Source: Loxodes magnus
Taxonomy: Eukaryota; Ciliophora; Karyorelictea; Loxodida; Loxodidae
DNA: 64,000 nt
Reading direction: 5' to 3'
NCBI GenBank assembly: GCA_946699065.1
Contig: CAMPDV010000254.1
Coordinates: 124,001-188,000, forward strand
Part shown: positions 62,318 through 64,000 of the stretch, one piece after another
Position numbering within the stretch: position 1 is the stretch's first letter
Layout: each line of letters begins with the position of its first letter
The notes under the pieces: generated by a model
Told to the model about the DNA's origin: nothing
The model's database searches: none
Seen by the model: only the letters and a program-made list of their open reading frames with translations
Made by a program: the position numbers and the translations under genes

Positions 62318-64000
62318 TCAGACATACAATGTAGTTTAACCATTTAGTTACATATTCTAATTCTGGCTTCTAAGTACTCTTGCGAAGTCAATGTTTGGAG
62401 GCTAGTAAATTTGTGAGAACATTCCAAAAACTCTCATCCATCTGATTATAAATTAAATCTCAACTGTCTCCAGCTATTCCAACTATGAAATTTTGTTTTG
62501 AGATCTTTATTCCACTAGATAAACAGGATTCTAGTGAATGATCAAATGAGTTAAATATTTCCAGATAGGTTTTACTAAAAAAGGACAAATGTTTTAGTTT
62601 TCCAGGGCGTTGATTAGAACCCACAGCTGATTATCATTTTCAATTTTCAGATTATCAAAGATCTATAGAACCTTTCTCTAAATATTAAAAATGAAATCAG
62701 AGTCACTTGGATGAGTAAATTTACTTAAAGCGTAATAAAGTCTCAAGAGTGGTTCCTGAGATTTCAAAGCCATAGATTAAAGAATTCCACTGGATATACT
62801 TTAAACAGGATCTCGATAATTTAAAAGTATATGATTAATTAGCTTGACACATATTTAATCACTTTTGATTTCTAGCAGTAAAATTGCTTGTAATATTTCC
62901 TCTGCTTCTGTTTAGTTCTTTACTTTGTCTATTTTAGATTCAACATTCTTTATTATAATCTCGTCCATATATTTGATATTCAATATTTGATAAGCATTTG
63001 AGGAGTAGAACATTTCTTATATCGTTAGATCTTTGTTTTATAAATTGGATAGTACTCAGCATTTTAATGTATAGGATTTAATACCATGAAGAGCTAATAC
63101 GTATGTCAAATAGGGATCACCTGATATTTAGTCCATTTCAAGTGAAGTATCGCTATTTAGTGTCTAATGTGATAATCTACTTTGCTAAGCTAAGCGTAAG
63201 TTATTTTATGACTTCCTCAAAGAATTTTTTAAATTAGTTCTGGGTGAAGATTAGTTGGATCCTATTGGGCTTTGAAGTTAACTATTAATTTTGTTTTCTT
63301 CAAAAACTCTTAGAGTATCATCCTTGAAACTAGAGGCATTTTCTTACTAGAACTACTTTATCTCTTCTTCATCACTCTAAACAGATTCACCTGAATTTCT
63401 TTAAACATCAACTTCCTCTTCCATATCGAAGTATAAAGGCGAATCTAAGCAGTCGTGAACTTCATTTAGAAATCCCCTGTATTTTCTTACTATAATCTTT
63501 AAATTTGATTCTGATTCGTAAGATGTAATATCATTCTTCTAGTTTAGAGTATTAAGCTCCTAAATTAAAGTTTCGATATTCTTCAATAAGTCATTTATAT
63601 TTTATTTCCTCTGAATGAAAAATTAGGCGTCGTTAGGAATAACATGGGATATTGCATGAGTTTGCTTTAAGAAAAAAAGTGCTTTTACTGAATCCTTTAC
63701 CTGTTGTGAGTTTCCCTTAGTGATCATCTCTTTTATATAGCTAATAATTTATTGAAGTGCCTCACCTTAATTTTTATTATTTTACTTTTTCTGGTTATTC
63801 TAGGAACCTTTATCCTGAGATTGCGAAGTGCTATTGAACTCAGCATAAAACTTCAAAACGTTTTAGTTTATCTATTCAAATTACTAAATGAAATATATGG
63901 TTTTATCTCTAACTTCTGGTGACTAATCTTTCAGTCCTTGCAGAATCAACTCGAGCATTTGCTCTAAGGATATAATCTTTAAGTATCCTCTTGTTTCAAA
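62318..64000 (-). CDS. Helical-repeat protein, 5' end outside the window
   Basis: The last 560 codons of a minus-strand gene, ending at TGA 62318. The sequence is almost entirely amphipathic helices of ARM/HEAT character: MLELILQGLKDQSPEVRDKT, AEEILQAILLLEIKSDQICV, KLINHILLNYRDPVQSISSG. An acidic, Ser-rich linker (DMEEEVDVQRNSGESVQSDE) and a Ser/Arg-rich stretch sit in the middle and may be phosphorylated. One Trp (KCWVLSN) is TGA; later Trp near the stop are TGG. An alpha-solenoid scaffold is the safest description; the N-terminal domain that would name it is missing. Confidence 0.7.

Overview
The window is nuclear DNA of a ciliate, most likely a karyorelictid of the Loxodes type. Base composition is very A+T rich, and standard-code reading gives almost no open frames. 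Genes appear only if TAA and TAG are read as glutamine and TGA is read both as tryptophan (inside genes) and as the stop (at gene ends). Conserved proteins prove this: AMMECR1, the proteasome alpha-2 subunit, Rab2, a Pin1-type parvulin, a Tim44-like protein, a ubiquitin protease and BBIP1 all run through in-frame TAA/TAG and end on TGA exactly where the family ends. TGA stands at conserved Trp positions in AMMECR1, Rab2 and the kinases. Three recognised introns are only 17-18 nt long. This combination matches NCBI code 27 (karyorelict); the genus is inference.

Layout. 1-11079: a head-to-tail tandem array of a 1.83-1.85 kb unit (six full copies, one 68-bp remnant, open at the left edge), each with an identical small secreted-protein frame. 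11080-23200: two paralogous ULK/Atg1-like pseudokinase genes (12248 and 21221, direct repeats with shared upstream DNA) flank three uncertain minus-strand genes, a possible small tail-anchored protein and a coiled-coil gene. 23200-25300: ambiguous, overlapping open frames. 25301-28162 (-): a large type II membrane glycosyltransferase with a LamG-like domain. 28948-35022 (+): AMMECR1, a zinc-ribbon protein, a 551-residue unknown protein, PSMA2 and an unknown gene. 35303-42960: an acidic 128-residue protein (-), a Pin1-type isomerase (-), a CSPP1/CCDC66-like ciliary protein (+) and a Tim44-like protein (-). 43712-50293 (+): one uninterrupted 2193-residue frame with a helix-turn-helix-like box, TPRs and IQ motifs. 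51722-64000: a USP-family deubiquitinase, an uncertain gene, Rab2, BBIP1, a small secreted protein, a coiled-coil protein and the 3' part of a helical-repeat protein.

The genes are mostly housekeeping or ciliary (BBSome subunit, CSPP1-like, IQ/TPR protein), on both strands, and form no obvious operon or single pathway. Spacers of 0.4-2.5 kb are very A+T rich. Because only TGA can stop translation, long open frames occur by chance in all six frames; recognisable homology, amino-acid balance and TGA scarcity were used to separate real genes, and weak calls are marked. No tRNA, rRNA, CRISPR or telomere was seen.
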